Below are positions 42,257 through 51,013 of a stretch of DNA of 64,000 bases, in pieces. The notes beneath the pieces were generated by a model, which made no database searches, was not told where the DNA came from, and saw nothing but the letters and a program-made list of their open reading frames with translations. The position numbers and the translations under genes are program-made. This DNA is from Pseudescherichia sp031998825 (GTDB taxonomy: Bacteria > Pseudomonadota > Gammaproteobacteria > Enterobacterales > Enterobacteriaceae). The stretch lies in the NCBI RefSeq assembly GCF_031998825.1, contig NZ_DAMACX010000001.1, positions 1 through 64,000 of the forward strand, in the 5' to 3' direction. Within the stretch, counting starts at the first letter, position 1. The number at the start of each line of letters is the position of its first letter.

Positions 42257-43466
42257 ATCCGATGTTTGCTACCGCTGAGCGACCTGTACCGGTTGTCAGG
42301 CGGATTACCAGAGCAATGATGCCTGAGAGCGTCGCCAGAGCCACAACGCCAGGCCAGCCCGCCAGGGTATAGATTTTGCTGCCGAGGGCCGAGCCAGCCG
42401 CCATGCCAATAAACACCACGGTAAACAGCAGGGCGTTGAGACGACCCCGCGCCTGCGGCTCCAGGCTATAAACCAGGTTCTGGTGAGCAACGAGGCTCGA
42501 CTGCAATCCGAGATCAAAGCCCACCGCCGCAATGGCAATCAGCACCAGCTGCATCTGGGTAGAGAGCAGCGGCAGGGCAAACATCAGGGCAAAGGAGACG
42601 GTGACCAACGCTGCACCTAGCTGGGTAACTTTCGCCGCCCCGACCCGGTCAGCCAGACCACCGGCCAGCGGTGCAGCCAGCGCACCTGCCGCGCCAGCAA
42701 TCCCAAAAGTCCCTGCTACCGCGCTGCCAAGGTGAAAACGATCTAACAGCATCACCGCCAGGGTAGACCAGAAGGCGCTAAAGGCCACCGAGAGAAAACC
42801 TTGCGCCAGCGCGGCGCGGCGCAGGGCAGGGTAGCGCCCCCACAGCTGAGCTACAGAGCGCATTAGCGCCGGGTAGCTGAGGGTAGAGTGGACAGCAAAG
42901 CGGGGCAGTACCGCCCACATCACCACGCCAATAAAAGCGATGCTCGCCGCCGCCAGCTGGTACATCACCCGCCAGCCAAAGGCGGCACCCATGAAGCCGC
43001 TTACCGTCCGGGAGAGCAGGATCCCCAGCAGCAGGCCGGTCATCACGGTGCCGACGGTTTTCCCCTGTTTCCCTTCAGGGGCAAGGATCGCTGCAGCGGG
43101 CACGATATCCTGCGCCATGGTCGCTGCCATCCCCAACAGCAGGCTTATCGCCAGCAGGGTACTAAGGTGGCTGGTCAGGCTGCAGGCCAGCAGGAAGAGG
43201 GCCAGCGCGGCACATTTCACCAGGATCAGCATCCGGCGATCGTAGCGGTCTCCCAGCGGCAGCAGAAACAGAATGCCCAGCGCGTAGCCCGCCTGAGTCA
43301 GCGTCGGCACGAGTCCCATGCCGTTAACGGTTAGATGGAGATCGCGACCCATCAGCGGCAGCAGAGGCTGCGCATAATAGATAGCGGCAACGCTGAATCC
43401 GGCTCCTATCGCCAGGATAAAGATAATCCAACGCGGTACGTCAAAGGGTGATGCCTGGCGGTTCAT
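42255..43466 (-). CDS. MFS transporter (DHA1-type efflux family)
   Basis: A 403-residue major facilitator with twelve hydrophobic segments; the loop 2-3 motif is LPLGDRYDRRMLILVK and a proline/glycine-rich span TVGTVMTGLLLGILLSRTVS is typical of drug:proton antiporter-type exporters. The substrate cannot be told from sequence. The ATG at 43466 is preferred to a long upstream extension that would cross the promoter region. Divergent from a LysR regulator 109 bp away, which probably controls it. The pair is absent from the flgL-rne junction of E. coli. Confidence 0.87.
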   Translation of the reverse strand: MNRQASPFDVPRWIIFILAIGAGFSVAAIYYAQPLLPLMGRDLHLTVNGMGLVPTLTQAGYALGILFLLPLGDRYDRRMLILVKCAALALFLLACSLTSHLSTLLAISLLLGMAATMAQDIVPAAAILAPEGKQGKTVGTVMTGLLLGILLSRTVSGFMGAAFGWRVMYQLAAASIAFIGVVMWAVLPRFAVHSTLSYPALMRSVAQLWGRYPALRRAALAQGFLSVAFSAFWSTLAVMLLDRFHLGSAVAGTFGIAGAAGALAAPLAGGLADRVGAAKVTQLGAALVTVSFALMFALPLLSTQMQLVLIAIAAVGFDLGLQSSLVAHQNLVYSLEPQARGRLNALLFTVVFIGMAAGSALGSKIYTLAGWPGVVALATLSGIIALVIRLTTGTGRSAVANIG

Positions 43467-43545
43467 AATCGAGTCCTCAAAGATGGTGTGAGGACATTTT
43501 TGCTGAAGAGGGCGTGGCGCGGTAGCCGGTCTAATGGTAAAAAAG

Positions 43546-43564
43546 CTATACGCGAAACGTATAG
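43546..43564. promoter_or_regulatory. Likely LysR operator (inverted repeat)
   Basis: CTATACG-CGAAA-CGTATAG is a perfect 7-bp inverted repeat with a 5-bp spacer, between the divergent MFS and LysR genes. A further direct copy of the half-site CGTATAG lies at 43591-43597, 33 bp away, inside the first codons of the regulator gene. Confidence 0.7.
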
Positions 43565-43575
43565 GCAAAAATAAA

Positions 43576-44511
43576 ATGAAGCGAAGTGAACGTATAGATA
43601 GGGTCGATCTCATGCATACCTTTGTGCGTATCGTTGAAAGCGGCTCCCTGTCGGCAGCTGCCAGGCTGCTGGAGACCACTCAGGCGACGGTAAGTCGTCG
43701 TCTGCAGTCGCTTGAGACCCTACTGGGGGTAAAGCTGATCCTGCGCACGACCCACGCCATGAAGCTGACTGATGATGGCGAGCGCTGCTACCAGCATGCC
43801 AGGCGGCTGCTGTCGGCCTGGTCCACGCTTGAGGATGAGGTGAGTCACGCCGGGGATGAACCCGTCGGCACGCTGCGGGTGCGCGCCCCCCACGCCTTCG
43901 GTCAGGAGCAGCTGCTCGCACCGCTGACCCGCTTTCTGAGCCAGCATCCGCAGCTCTCGGTTGAGTGGATGCTGAACGATAAAAACGTAGATTTCCTGAG
44001 CGCTAACATCGACTGCGCTATCCGCGTCGGCGCGGAGATCGATCCGAGCACGGTGTCGGTACTATTGGCGGAGGTGCCGCGCAGCGTCGTGATTGCGCCT
44101 GCGCTGCTTGCTCACACCCCAGCCATGACCGAACCGCAGCAGCTGGCGGCGCTGCCGTGGGTGGCGCTCAGTACCTTCTATCAGCACAGTATCAGCCTGA
44201 CCCATACCGCCGGGGCGGTTGAGCAGGTAACCATTGCCCCCAGGCTCTATACCGACAGCCTCTATGTTGCACGCAGTACGGCCCTGCAGGGATTAGGCGC
44301 GGTAATAATCTCAAGCTGGGCGGTGGCTGAGGATTTACGTGAAGGCAGGCTGGTCAGGCTGCTGCCCGATTGGGAGGCAGCCCCGCTGCCGGTACATCTG
44401 GTCTACCCGTGGGCGCGCTACTATCCGGCCCGGCTGCGGGCCTTTTTGCAAATGATGCGCGAGGCGGTCCCCGGCATCACCGGTATGCGCCTGCCTGCCA
44501 GCGAGGCATAA
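43576..44511 (+). CDS. LysR-family transcriptional regulator
   Basis: A 311-residue regulator. The winged helix-turn-helix is VRIVESGSLSAAARLLETTQ followed by ATVSRRLQSLETLLGVKLIL, then a periplasmic-binding-type effector domain (VGTLRVRAPHAFGQEQLLAP). It resembles the CrgA/DsdC-like subgroup that controls adjacent transporters, but the ligand is unknown. The ATG at 43576 is chosen by domain start; earlier in-frame codons would overlap the operator. Its stop codon lies in the rne terminator. Confidence 0.88.
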   Translation: MKRSERIDRVDLMHTFVRIVESGSLSAAARLLETTQATVSRRLQSLETLLGVKLILRTTHAMKLTDDGERCYQHARRLLSAWSTLEDEVSHAGDEPVGTLRVRAPHAFGQEQLLAPLTRFLSQHPQLSVEWMLNDKNVDFLSANIDCAIRVGAEIDPSTVSVLLAEVPRSVVIAPALLAHTPAMTEPQQLAALPWVALSTFYQHSISLTHTAGAVEQVTIAPRLYTDSLYVARSTALQGLGAVIISSWAVAEDLREGRLVRLLPDWEAAPLPVHLVYPWARYYPARLRAFLQMMREAVPGITGMRLPASEA

Positions 44512-44536
44512 AAAAAGCCGACCCGGAGGTCGGCTT
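44511..44536 (-). terminator. rne terminator (shared with LysR gene)
   Basis: AAGCCGACC and GGTCGGCTT pair around a four-base loop. On the minus strand six T residues follow, which suits rne. The A run on the plus strand overlaps the LysR stop codon. Confidence 0.8.
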
Positions 44537-44553
44537 ATTGCTAGCTGAGCGTG

Positions 44554-47500
44554 TTACTCAGGCTGCTGCGGGCGCGTTGCCGGGGCAGTGGCCTGATGGG
44601 TGGCGCTATGGCCGCCCGCAGAACCTTTACCCGAGAACTCAAACGCCGGGCGAACCCAGTCACTGTGGCGCGGCGGCTCAGGAACGTATTCCGGGGCTGG
44701 CGCACGGGTCATCGGTGCAGTCGCCAGGCTATGCAGCGGTTTCGCAGCAACAGGTTCAGCGGCAACGGCTGGCTTCACCGCTACTGCCGGTTTCGGCTCA
44801 ACCACTGGTTTCGCTTCTGGCTCTGGCTGCGCTTCAACAACAGGTTTCGTCTCAGCGACAGGCTGCGCTTCAACAGCTGGCTTCGTCTCAGCGACAGGCT
44901 CAGCGGCTTTTACCTCTTCAACCTTTTCAACAGGGGCTTCAGCAGGCTCGGCAATCTCAGCGATGTGCTCAGCAACCGGAACATCTTCCTGATCAATCAG
45001 CTGCGGCTGCTCATCAACCGGCGTCTCAATCGCTTCAGGGTGCGTGGTTTCCACCGCGGCAGGCTGTGACTCGCTCACGACGGTTTCCGGCTCGACAACA
45101 GTAGGCTCAGCTGCGACTGGTTCAACAGTTGCTGGTTCAACAATTGCTGGTTCCACAGCGGCTGGTTCAGCGCTGACGGCTGCAGCAATCGGCTCGGCCA
45201 CTGGCTCAACGATCGGCTGCTGGATGGCTTCCGGTGCGGTCTCAACGGCAGTTTCATCCTGTACCGGCTCAACGTTCTGGGCAACCGGGTAGCGGATCCA
45301 CACTTTACCTGACGCCATCTCCGGCGATGCACAGGCTACGGTCAGCGGCATCGGCGACTGGGTCGGGTAGCGTTCGTCACGGTAGCGACGGCGGCGCTGG
45401 CCACTGACGCGCAGGTGACGCGGAGAACGGCGTGAGCGGCGCGGCATACCGGCGTTATCACGGTTCTCGGCAGAGTCGTCCTGCTCCTGAACGGGCTGCT
45501 CAACGACCGCAGGCAGATCGACCTTCGCCAGCTCGGTATGGGACGCCTGGGCATCCGTCACCGGGGTAGCGGTAGCGGTCTCTTCCACGATGGCTTCAGA
45601 GGACGGAGCTGACTCAAAACGCACTTTCTGGTTCAGCTGGCGCTGTTTACGGCGCGGCATCACCTGAACACGATCTTCCTGTTCCGCTTCCGGAGCAGGC
45701 TGCTCGTCGCGGTTCAGGGCTTTCACTTCCTGCTGGGCCTGACGCTTCTCGTCGTTGCGGCGGCGGTTGCGTTCGCGGCGCGACTGCTGCTGCTCGTCAC
45801 GGGATTTGGATTTATCCGCGTCGTCAGCAACGACCTGCTGCGGCTGGCGAACTTCGCGAACTTCACCGGTCGGCTGCTGTTTTTCACGGCGGCTGCGGCG
45901 GTTTTCGTCACGCTCACGGTTATCACGATTATCGCGGCTGTCACGACCTTCGCGCACTTCCGCACCTTCGCTACGGCTGTCGCGACGCTCATTACGATCG
46001 CCACGGTCACCGCGTTCGTTGCGGTCACGACGGTTATTCTGGCGCGGCTTGCGACGCTCCTGAGAACGGGCCGGTTTCTCTTCCTTAACTTCCTCTTCCG
46101 CTTTTACTTCCACCGGCTGGCTGGCAGGCTCGCTGGCGAACACCTTCTTCAGTGCACCAAAGAGGCGGCCCAGCAGGCCAGTTTCTGCGGCGGCAGGCTG
46201 TGCAGCGGTCGGCTGCGCTTTCTCTTCCGCGGCCGGCGCCGGCTGCGGCGCAGGGGCTGGTGGAATGTCAGGCATCACGAAGGTCGCCAGCGCAGGCTGT
46301 TCAGGCTGTTTGCGCTCGGCGTACTCCTCTTCGGACGGCAGCGCCATCGCCTCTTCATGCAGCTTCGGCAGCTTGTAGCTCAGGGTCGACGTCTCTTCGC
46401 CCTTACGCACGCGCAGCACGGAGTAGTGGGGGGTTTCCATCTGGTCGTTTGGCACGATCACGCACTTAATACCGCCCTGACGCGCTTCGATCGCGCTTAC
46501 CGCCGCACGTTTTTCGTTGAGCAGGTAGGAGGCAATCGGTACAGGAACAATCGCGTGAACTTCCTGAGTGTTCTCCTTCAGCGCTTCCTCTTCAATCAGA
46601 CGCAGAATAGAGAGCGACAGGGACTCGTTGTCACGGATGGTGCCGGTACCGCTACAGCGTGGGCAGACGTGGTGGCTGGACTCGCCGAGGGACGGGCTCA
46701 GACGCTGGCGGGACATCTCCAGCAGGCCAAAGCGAGAAATATGGCTGATCTGAATACGGGCACGGTCCTGGCGCACCGCTTCGCGCAGGCGGTTTTCTAC
46801 CGCACGCTGGTGGCGAACCGGGGTCATATCGATAAAGTCGATAACGATCAGGCCACCGAGGTCGCGCAGGCGCAGCTGGCGGGCAATTTCGTCGGCCGCT
46901 TCCAGGTTGGTGTTAAACGCCGTCTCTTCGATATCGCCGCCGCGGGTCGCGCGGGCGGAGTTGATATCAATCGCGGTCAGCGCTTCGGTGGAGTCGATAA
47001 CGATGGAGCCGCCGGAAGGCAGACGCACTTCACGCTGGAAGGCAGACTCGATCTGCGACTCGATCTGGTAGTGGCTGAACAGCGGGATCTCACCGGTGTA
47101 GAGCTTGATTTTGCTGCTAAAGTCCGGACGGCCCAACGCCGCGATATGCTGGCGTGCCATCTCCATCACTTTCGGGTTGTCGATGAGGATCTCACCGATA
47201 TCCTGGCGCAGATAGTCGCGGAAGGCGCGAACAATAACGTTGCTCTCCTGGTGGATCAGGAACGGAGCAGGGCGGTTTTCAGCGGCTTTCTTGATCGCTT
47301 CCCAGTGCTTCAGGCGGAAGCTGAGGTCCCACTGCAGCGCTTCGGCCGATTTGCCAACGCCTGCGGTACGAACGATCAGTCCCATGCCGTCCGGCATGTC
47401 CAGGCTCGCCAGCGCCTCTTTCAGCTCGGTACGGTCGTCGCCTTCGATACGGCGAGAGATGCCGCCCGCACGCGGGTTGTTTGGCATCAGAACCAGGTAG

Positions 47501-47874
47501 CTACCGGCAAGGCTGATAAAGGTGGTTAAGGCTGCGCCTTTGTTACCGCGCTCTTCTTTGTCGATCTGGACAATGACTTCCTGGCCTTCGCGCAGCACAT
47601 CTTTGATGTTCGGGCGGCCATGAGCACTGTAGTTAGCAGGGAAGTATTCGCGGGCGATCTCTTTGAGAGGGAGGAAGCCGTGACGCTCAGCACCGTAGTC
47701 AACAAATGCGGCTTCAAGGCTCGGTTCGATACGGGTAATTTTGCCTTTGTAGATGTTCGCTTTTTTCTGTTCGTGTCCCGGGCTTTCGATATCCAGGTCG
47801 TACAGGCGCTGCCCATCAACAAGGGCGACGCGCAACTCTTCCTGCTGAGTTGCGTTAATTAACATTCTTTTCAT
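44554..47874 (-). CDS. rne: Ribonuclease E
   Basis: The essential endonuclease of mRNA decay and rRNA/tRNA maturation and the scaffold of the degradosome. The 1106 residues comprise an S1 domain (about 37-120), a DNase I-like catalytic site with Asp303 and Asp346, the Zn-link CPRC (Cys404, Cys407), then a disordered half with arginine-rich RNA-binding stretches (RRKPRQNNRRDRNERGDRGD; MPRRSRRSPRHLRVSGQRRR) and a C-terminal PNPase-binding end (APMTRAPAPEYVPEPPRHSD). E. coli RNase E has 1061; the extra length is in a Pro/Val/Glu/Ala repeat region. Autoregulated in E. coli through its long leader. Confidence 0.97.
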   Translation of the reverse strand: MKRMLINATQQEELRVALVDGQRLYDLDIESPGHEQKKANIYKGKITRIEPSLEAAFVDYGAERHGFLPLKEIAREYFPANYSAHGRPNIKDVLREGQEVIVQIDKEERGNKGAALTTFISLAGSYLVLMPNNPRAGGISRRIEGDDRTELKEALASLDMPDGMGLIVRTAGVGKSAEALQWDLSFRLKHWEAIKKAAENRPAPFLIHQESNVIVRAFRDYLRQDIGEILIDNPKVMEMARQHIAALGRPDFSSKIKLYTGEIPLFSHYQIESQIESAFQREVRLPSGGSIVIDSTEALTAIDINSARATRGGDIEETAFNTNLEAADEIARQLRLRDLGGLIVIDFIDMTPVRHQRAVENRLREAVRQDRARIQISHISRFGLLEMSRQRLSPSLGESSHHVCPRCSGTGTIRDNESLSLSILRLIEEEALKENTQEVHAIVPVPIASYLLNEKRAAVSAIEARQGGIKCVIVPNDQMETPHYSVLRVRKGEETSTLSYKLPKLHEEAMALPSEEEYAERKQPEQPALATFVMPDIPPAPAPQPAPAAEEKAQPTAAQPAAAETGLLGRLFGALKKVFASEPASQPVEVKAEEEVKEEKPARSQERRKPRQNNRRDRNERGDRGDRNERRDSRSEGAEVREGRDSRDNRDNRERDENRRSRREKQQPTGEVREVRQPQQVVADDADKSKSRDEQQQSRRERNRRRNDEKRQAQQEVKALNRDEQPAPEAEQEDRVQVMPRRKQRQLNQKVRFESAPSSEAIVEETATATPVTDAQASHTELAKVDLPAVVEQPVQEQDDSAENRDNAGMPRRSRRSPRHLRVSGQRRRRYRDERYPTQSPMPLTVACASPEMASGKVWIRYPVAQNVEPVQDETAVETAPEAIQQPIVEPVAEPIAAAVSAEPAAVEPAIVEPATVEPVAAEPTVVEPETVVSESQPAAVETTHPEAIETPVDEQPQLIDQEDVPVAEHIAEIAEPAEAPVEKVEEVKAAEPVAETKPAVEAQPVAETKPVVEAQPEPEAKPVVEPKPAVAVKPAVAAEPVAAKPLHSLATAPMTRAPAPEYVPEPPRHSDWVRPAFEFSGKGSAGGHSATHQATAPATRPQQPE
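44740..45260. repeat. Degenerate repeats in rne 3' half
   Basis: This stretch encodes reiterated short peptides such as AVEPAIVEPATVEP and VAETKPAVEAQPVAETKPVV. At DNA level copies of GCTGGTTCAACAATT-type and CGTCTCAGCGACAGGCT-type units recur, so it looks expanded by slippage. Confidence 0.7.
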
Positions 47875-48238
47875 CGTAACTTACTCATTATTCTTACATT
47901 GACGACTAAGCTGCGGGCATAGTTAACGCCTTTCCGGGGGTGAACCGATGGCCTCGTGTCTGTTCACGTCGCCAACCTCACGGTTGTCGCACGCTTAAGA
48001 GGCGCAGAGTGTCGGCTGCCTGTATTTCATACGGAAAAACAGCGCAATTATCAGGGGAACTGCCTGGGTATTACTCTCCAGAGTCGATCCCTTTACCGGT
48101 AAGGACTGCAACCCGCAGCCCGCTAAGTGCCTGAAGGATCAATACGTCTTACGCCATTGCTGCGTGGATGATCGGACAAGCAAAATTGGTCATTCCGCAA
48201 ATTTCCTTGTTTAACAAGATTCAAGCGGAAACAGCTTC
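47875..48238 (-). promoter_or_regulatory. rne 5' leader
   Basis: About 360 bases of untranslated leader separate the inferred promoter from the rne ATG, the same size as the E. coli leader (361) through which RNase E cleaves its own mRNA. No gene is seen in it; a short frame on the plus strand (47940-48134) lacks support. Confidence 0.7.
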
Positions 48239-48267
48239 ATTATTCCTTGCTAAATCTGTTATAGCAA
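48239..48267 (-). promoter_or_regulatory. rne promoter
   Basis: On the minus strand TTGCTA (48262-48267), a 17-base spacer and AATAAT (48239-48244) form a sigma-70 promoter whose start would give a leader of about 360 nt. The DNA from here to rluC (48268-48441) presumably holds the divergent rluC promoter. Confidence 0.65.
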
Positions 48268-48441
48268 GATGACTTTTGCCATTTATCACCCGGTTACTAA
48301 CAGTTTTTTCACGTTTGCCCAGGGATTGTTCTAAAACCCAGCGAAAAGCGTGATGACAGTCAACAAGAGACCGCCAGACATAAATATAAGCATATAAAAA
48401 TGAGTGGCGCGAATCGGCCTGGGCTTTTAGAATCGCCCCCC

Positions 48442-49389
48442 ATGAAAACAGAGACCCCATCCGTAAGAATTGTTGCTATTGCGGCCGACGACGCCGGGCA
48501 ACGTATCGATAACTTTTTGCGCACCCAGCTCAAAGGCGTGCCGAAAAGTATGATCTACCGCATCCTGCGTAAAGGCGAAGTGCGGGTTAACAAGAAGCGC
48601 GTGAAGCCCGAGTATAAGCTGGAAGGCGGGGATGAGGTGCGTATCCCGCCGGTACGTGTCGCCGAGCGCGAAGAGGAGGCGGTGTCACCACATCTGAATA
48701 AGGTGGCCGCGCTGTCGGATGTTATCCTTTATGAAGACGATCATATTCTGGTGCTGAACAAGCCCTCCGGTACCGCGGTGCACGGCGGCAGCGGGCTGAG
48801 CTTCGGCGTCATTGAAGGCCTGCGCGCCCTGCGCCCGGAGGCGCGCTTCCTGGAGCTGGTACACCGTCTGGACCGGGATACCTCCGGCGTGCTGCTGGTG
48901 GCCAAGAAGCGCTCGGCGCTGCGCTCCCTGCATGAGCAGCTGCGCGATAAAGGCATGCAGAAGGACTATCTGGCGCTGGTGCGCGGCCAGTGGCAGTCGC
49001 ACGTCAAAACGGTTCAGGCTCCGCTGCTGAAGAATATTCTGCAGAGCGGGGAGCGAATTGTGCGGGTTAATAGCGAAGGTAAACCCTCAGAGACGCGCTT
49101 TAAGGTTGAAGAGCGCTATGCGTTCGCGACGCTGGTGCGCTGTAGCCCGATTACCGGCCGTACCCACCAGATCCGCGTTCATACCCAGCACGCCGGGCAT
49201 CCTATCGCCTTTGACGATCGCTACGGCGACCGCGAGTTTGATAAGCAGCTGGCAGGCACCGGGTTAAACCGTCTCTTCCTGCACGCGGCGGCGTTGAAGT
49301 TTACCCATCCGGGTACTGGCGAAACCCTGCGCATTGAAGCACCGCTGGATGAGCAGCTGAAGCGCTGCCTGAAGGTGTTGCGCGGGTAA
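48442..49389 (+). CDS. rluC: 23S rRNA pseudouridine(955/2504/2580) synthase RluC
   Basis: A 315-residue pseudouridine synthase. An S4 RNA-binding domain (about 20-80, QRIDNFLRTQLKGVPKSMIY) precedes the catalytic domain with Asp144 in HRLDRDTSG. E. coli RluC has 319 residues. The ATG at 48442 aligns with E. coli; upstream in-frame codons at 48400 are unlikely. Divergent from rne, followed by a REP pair. Confidence 0.96.
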   Translation: MKTETPSVRIVAIAADDAGQRIDNFLRTQLKGVPKSMIYRILRKGEVRVNKKRVKPEYKLEGGDEVRIPPVRVAEREEEAVSPHLNKVAALSDVILYEDDHILVLNKPSGTAVHGGSGLSFGVIEGLRALRPEARFLELVHRLDRDTSGVLLVAKKRSALRSLHEQLRDKGMQKDYLALVRGQWQSHVKTVQAPLLKNILQSGERIVRVNSEGKPSETRFKVEERYAFATLVRCSPITGRTHQIRVHTQHAGHPIAFDDRYGDREFDKQLAGTGLNRLFLHAAALKFTHPGTGETLRIEAPLDEQLKRCLKVLRG

Positions 49390-49392
49390 CGT

Positions 49393-49465
49393 AACGCCCG
49401 GCGGCGCAAGCTTGCCGGGCCTACGATCCTGTAGGCCGGGTCAGGCGAAGCCGCCACCCGGCGTT
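49393..49465. repeat. REP pair (BIME)
   Basis: Two facing REP palindromes, CGCCCGGCGGCGCAAGCTTG-type at 49394-49421 and GTAGGCCGGGTCAGGCGAAG-type at 49431-49462, separate the convergent genes rluC and yceF. Confidence 0.88.
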
Positions 49466-49468
49466 GGT

Positions 49469-50053
49469 TTAGGCTAAAAGAGGATTGCAGTGCTCCCGGC
49501 GCAGCATCTGGCAGAGCGCGATCAGCGGCAGCCCCACCAGCGTGTTTGGATCCCGACCTTCAAGGCGGTCAAACAGTGCAATCCCCAACCCCTCGCTTTT
49601 AAAGCTACCGGCGCAGTTCAGCGGCCGCTCTTTACGCAGATAGTCAGTAATCTCCTGCTCGCTCAGGTGGCGAAAGTGAACGTCAAACGGTTCGCACTCG
49701 GTTTGCAGGTGGCCGGTGGCGGAGTTATAGAGCGCCAGCCCGGTATAGAAGGTGATGATATTACCCCGCGCCTTCATTAACTGCTGAAAGGCTTTCTCCT
49801 CCGTTAACGGCTTGCCGGTTATTTCACCGTCCAGCACGCACACCTGATCGGATCCAATAATCAGATGGTTAGGGTAGCGATCCGCCAGCGACTGGGCCTT
49901 GGCCTGCGCCAGGCGCAGCACCAGGTGGCGGGGGGCTTCCCCAGGGTTGGGAGTCTCATCCACGCCCGGTGCGGCACACTCGAAGGCCAGGCCGAGCTTT
50001 TCCAGCAGCGCGCGGCGGTATGGTGACGTGGACGCAAGAATAATATTCGACAT
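49469..50053 (-). CDS. yceF: 7-methyl-GTP pyrophosphatase YceF (Maf family)
   Basis: A 194-residue Maf/HAM1-like house-cleaning pyrophosphatase that hydrolyses m7GTP. The start LASTSPYRRALLEKLGLAFE and the motif IIGSDQVCVLDGEITGKP carry the nucleotide-binding residues. Same length as E. coli YceF. It is divergent from yceD, with 141 bp between. Confidence 0.95.
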   Translation of the reverse strand: MSNIILASTSPYRRALLEKLGLAFECAAPGVDETPNPGEAPRHLVLRLAQAKAQSLADRYPNHLIIGSDQVCVLDGEITGKPLTEEKAFQQLMKARGNIITFYTGLALYNSATGHLQTECEPFDVHFRHLSEQEITDYLRKERPLNCAGSFKSEGLGIALFDRLEGRDPNTLVGLPLIALCQMLRREHCNPLLA

Positions 50054-50194
50054 ATTTTTTCCACCCTATATGGCATAACGAGGTCAGGCATTTTAAACTA
50101 CAGGCCGCAATGTGTGCGAATAATTGGCAAAAGGCAATCGCAAGCTGCCTTTTTCTTTGACTCCAGAACGTTACAAAGTTAATATGCGCGCCCT

Positions 50195-50716
50195 ATGCAA
50201 AAGGTAAAATTACCCCTGACTCTTGATCCGGTTCGTACCGCTCAAAAACGCCTTGATTACGAGGGTGTATACACTCGTGAGCAGGCCGAGCGCGTCGCTG
50301 AATCCGTAGTCAGTGTAGACAGTGATGTGGAATGCTCCATGTCGTTCGCTATCGATAACCAGCGCCTGGCGGTTTTAACCGGCGATGCGAAGGTTTCGGT
50401 AACGCTCGAGTGTCAGCGCTGCGGCAAGCCGTTTGCACATCAGGTCTACACACAATATTGTTTCAGCCCGATCGTCAAAGACGAGCAGGCCGAAGCACTC
50501 CCGGAAGCGTATGAACCGATTCAGGTTAACGAATTCGGTGAAATCGACCTGCTGGCATTGGTCGAGGATGAAATTATCCTCTCCCTGCCGGTAGTGCCGG
50601 TGCATGATTCTGAACACTGTGAAGTGTCCGACGCGGACATGGTCTTTGGTGAACTGCCTGAAGAGGCACAGAAGCCAAACCCATTTGCCGTATTAGCCAG
50701 CTTAAAGCGTAAGTAA
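50195..50716 (+). CDS. yceD: 23S rRNA accumulation protein YceD (DUF177)
   Basis: A 173-residue DUF177 protein; the cysteine pair CQRCGKP lies near residue 72. Proposed to act in 23S rRNA accumulation or processing. It always precedes rpmF, as here (48 bp), and heads the rpmF-plsX-fab run. Length equals E. coli YceD. Confidence 0.95.
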   Translation: MQKVKLPLTLDPVRTAQKRLDYEGVYTREQAERVAESVVSVDSDVECSMSFAIDNQRLAVLTGDAKVSVTLECQRCGKPFAHQVYTQYCFSPIVKDEQAEALPEAYEPIQVNEFGEIDLLALVEDEIILSLPVVPVHDSEHCEVSDADMVFGELPEEAQKPNPFAVLASLKRK

Positions 50717-50764
50717 CAGGTCTCTCCGTAGTAATGGAGTTACCGTAATTGAGGAGTAAGGTCC

Positions 50765-50938
50765 ATGGCCGTACAACAAAATAAACCAACCCGTTCCAAA
50801 CGTGGCATGCGTCGTTCCCATGACGCGCTGACCGCAGTCACCAGCCTGTCTGTAGACAAAACCTCTGGTGAGTCTCACCTGCGTCACCACATGACCGCTG
50901 ACGGTTTCTACCGCGGTCGTAAGGTTATCACTAAGTAA
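50765..50938 (+). CDS. rpmF: 50S ribosomal protein L32
   Basis: A 57-residue ribosomal protein starting MAVQQNKPTRSKRGMRRSHD and ending FYRGRKVITK, the same length as in E. coli. A GAGGAGTAAGGTCC ribosome site precedes the ATG. Co-transcribed with yceD and the downstream plsX-fab genes, linking ribosome and lipid synthesis. Too short for many ORF searches. Confidence 0.97.
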   Translation: MAVQQNKPTRSKRGMRRSHDALTAVTSLSVDKTSGESHLRHHMTADGFYRGRKVITK

Positions 50939-50990
50939 TCACGCGCAAGCGTGAGGCTTAGTGAGGAAATCCCCGCGTAAGCGGGGGTTA
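50939..50990 (+). other. Two hairpins between rpmF and plsX
   Basis: TCACGC-GCAA-GCGTGA (50939-50954) and CCCCGC-GTAA-GCGGGG (50971-50986) are two small perfect stems with GNAA-type loops. Without T runs they are more likely mRNA processing or stability elements than terminators. Confidence 0.55.
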
Positions 50991-51013
50991 ACCGAACCAG
51001 GCTCGACGATACC

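Noticed and set aside
47940..48134. A 64-codon plus-strand frame opposite the rne leader
   Set aside because: No ribosome site and it overlaps the inferred rne leader; treated as chance.
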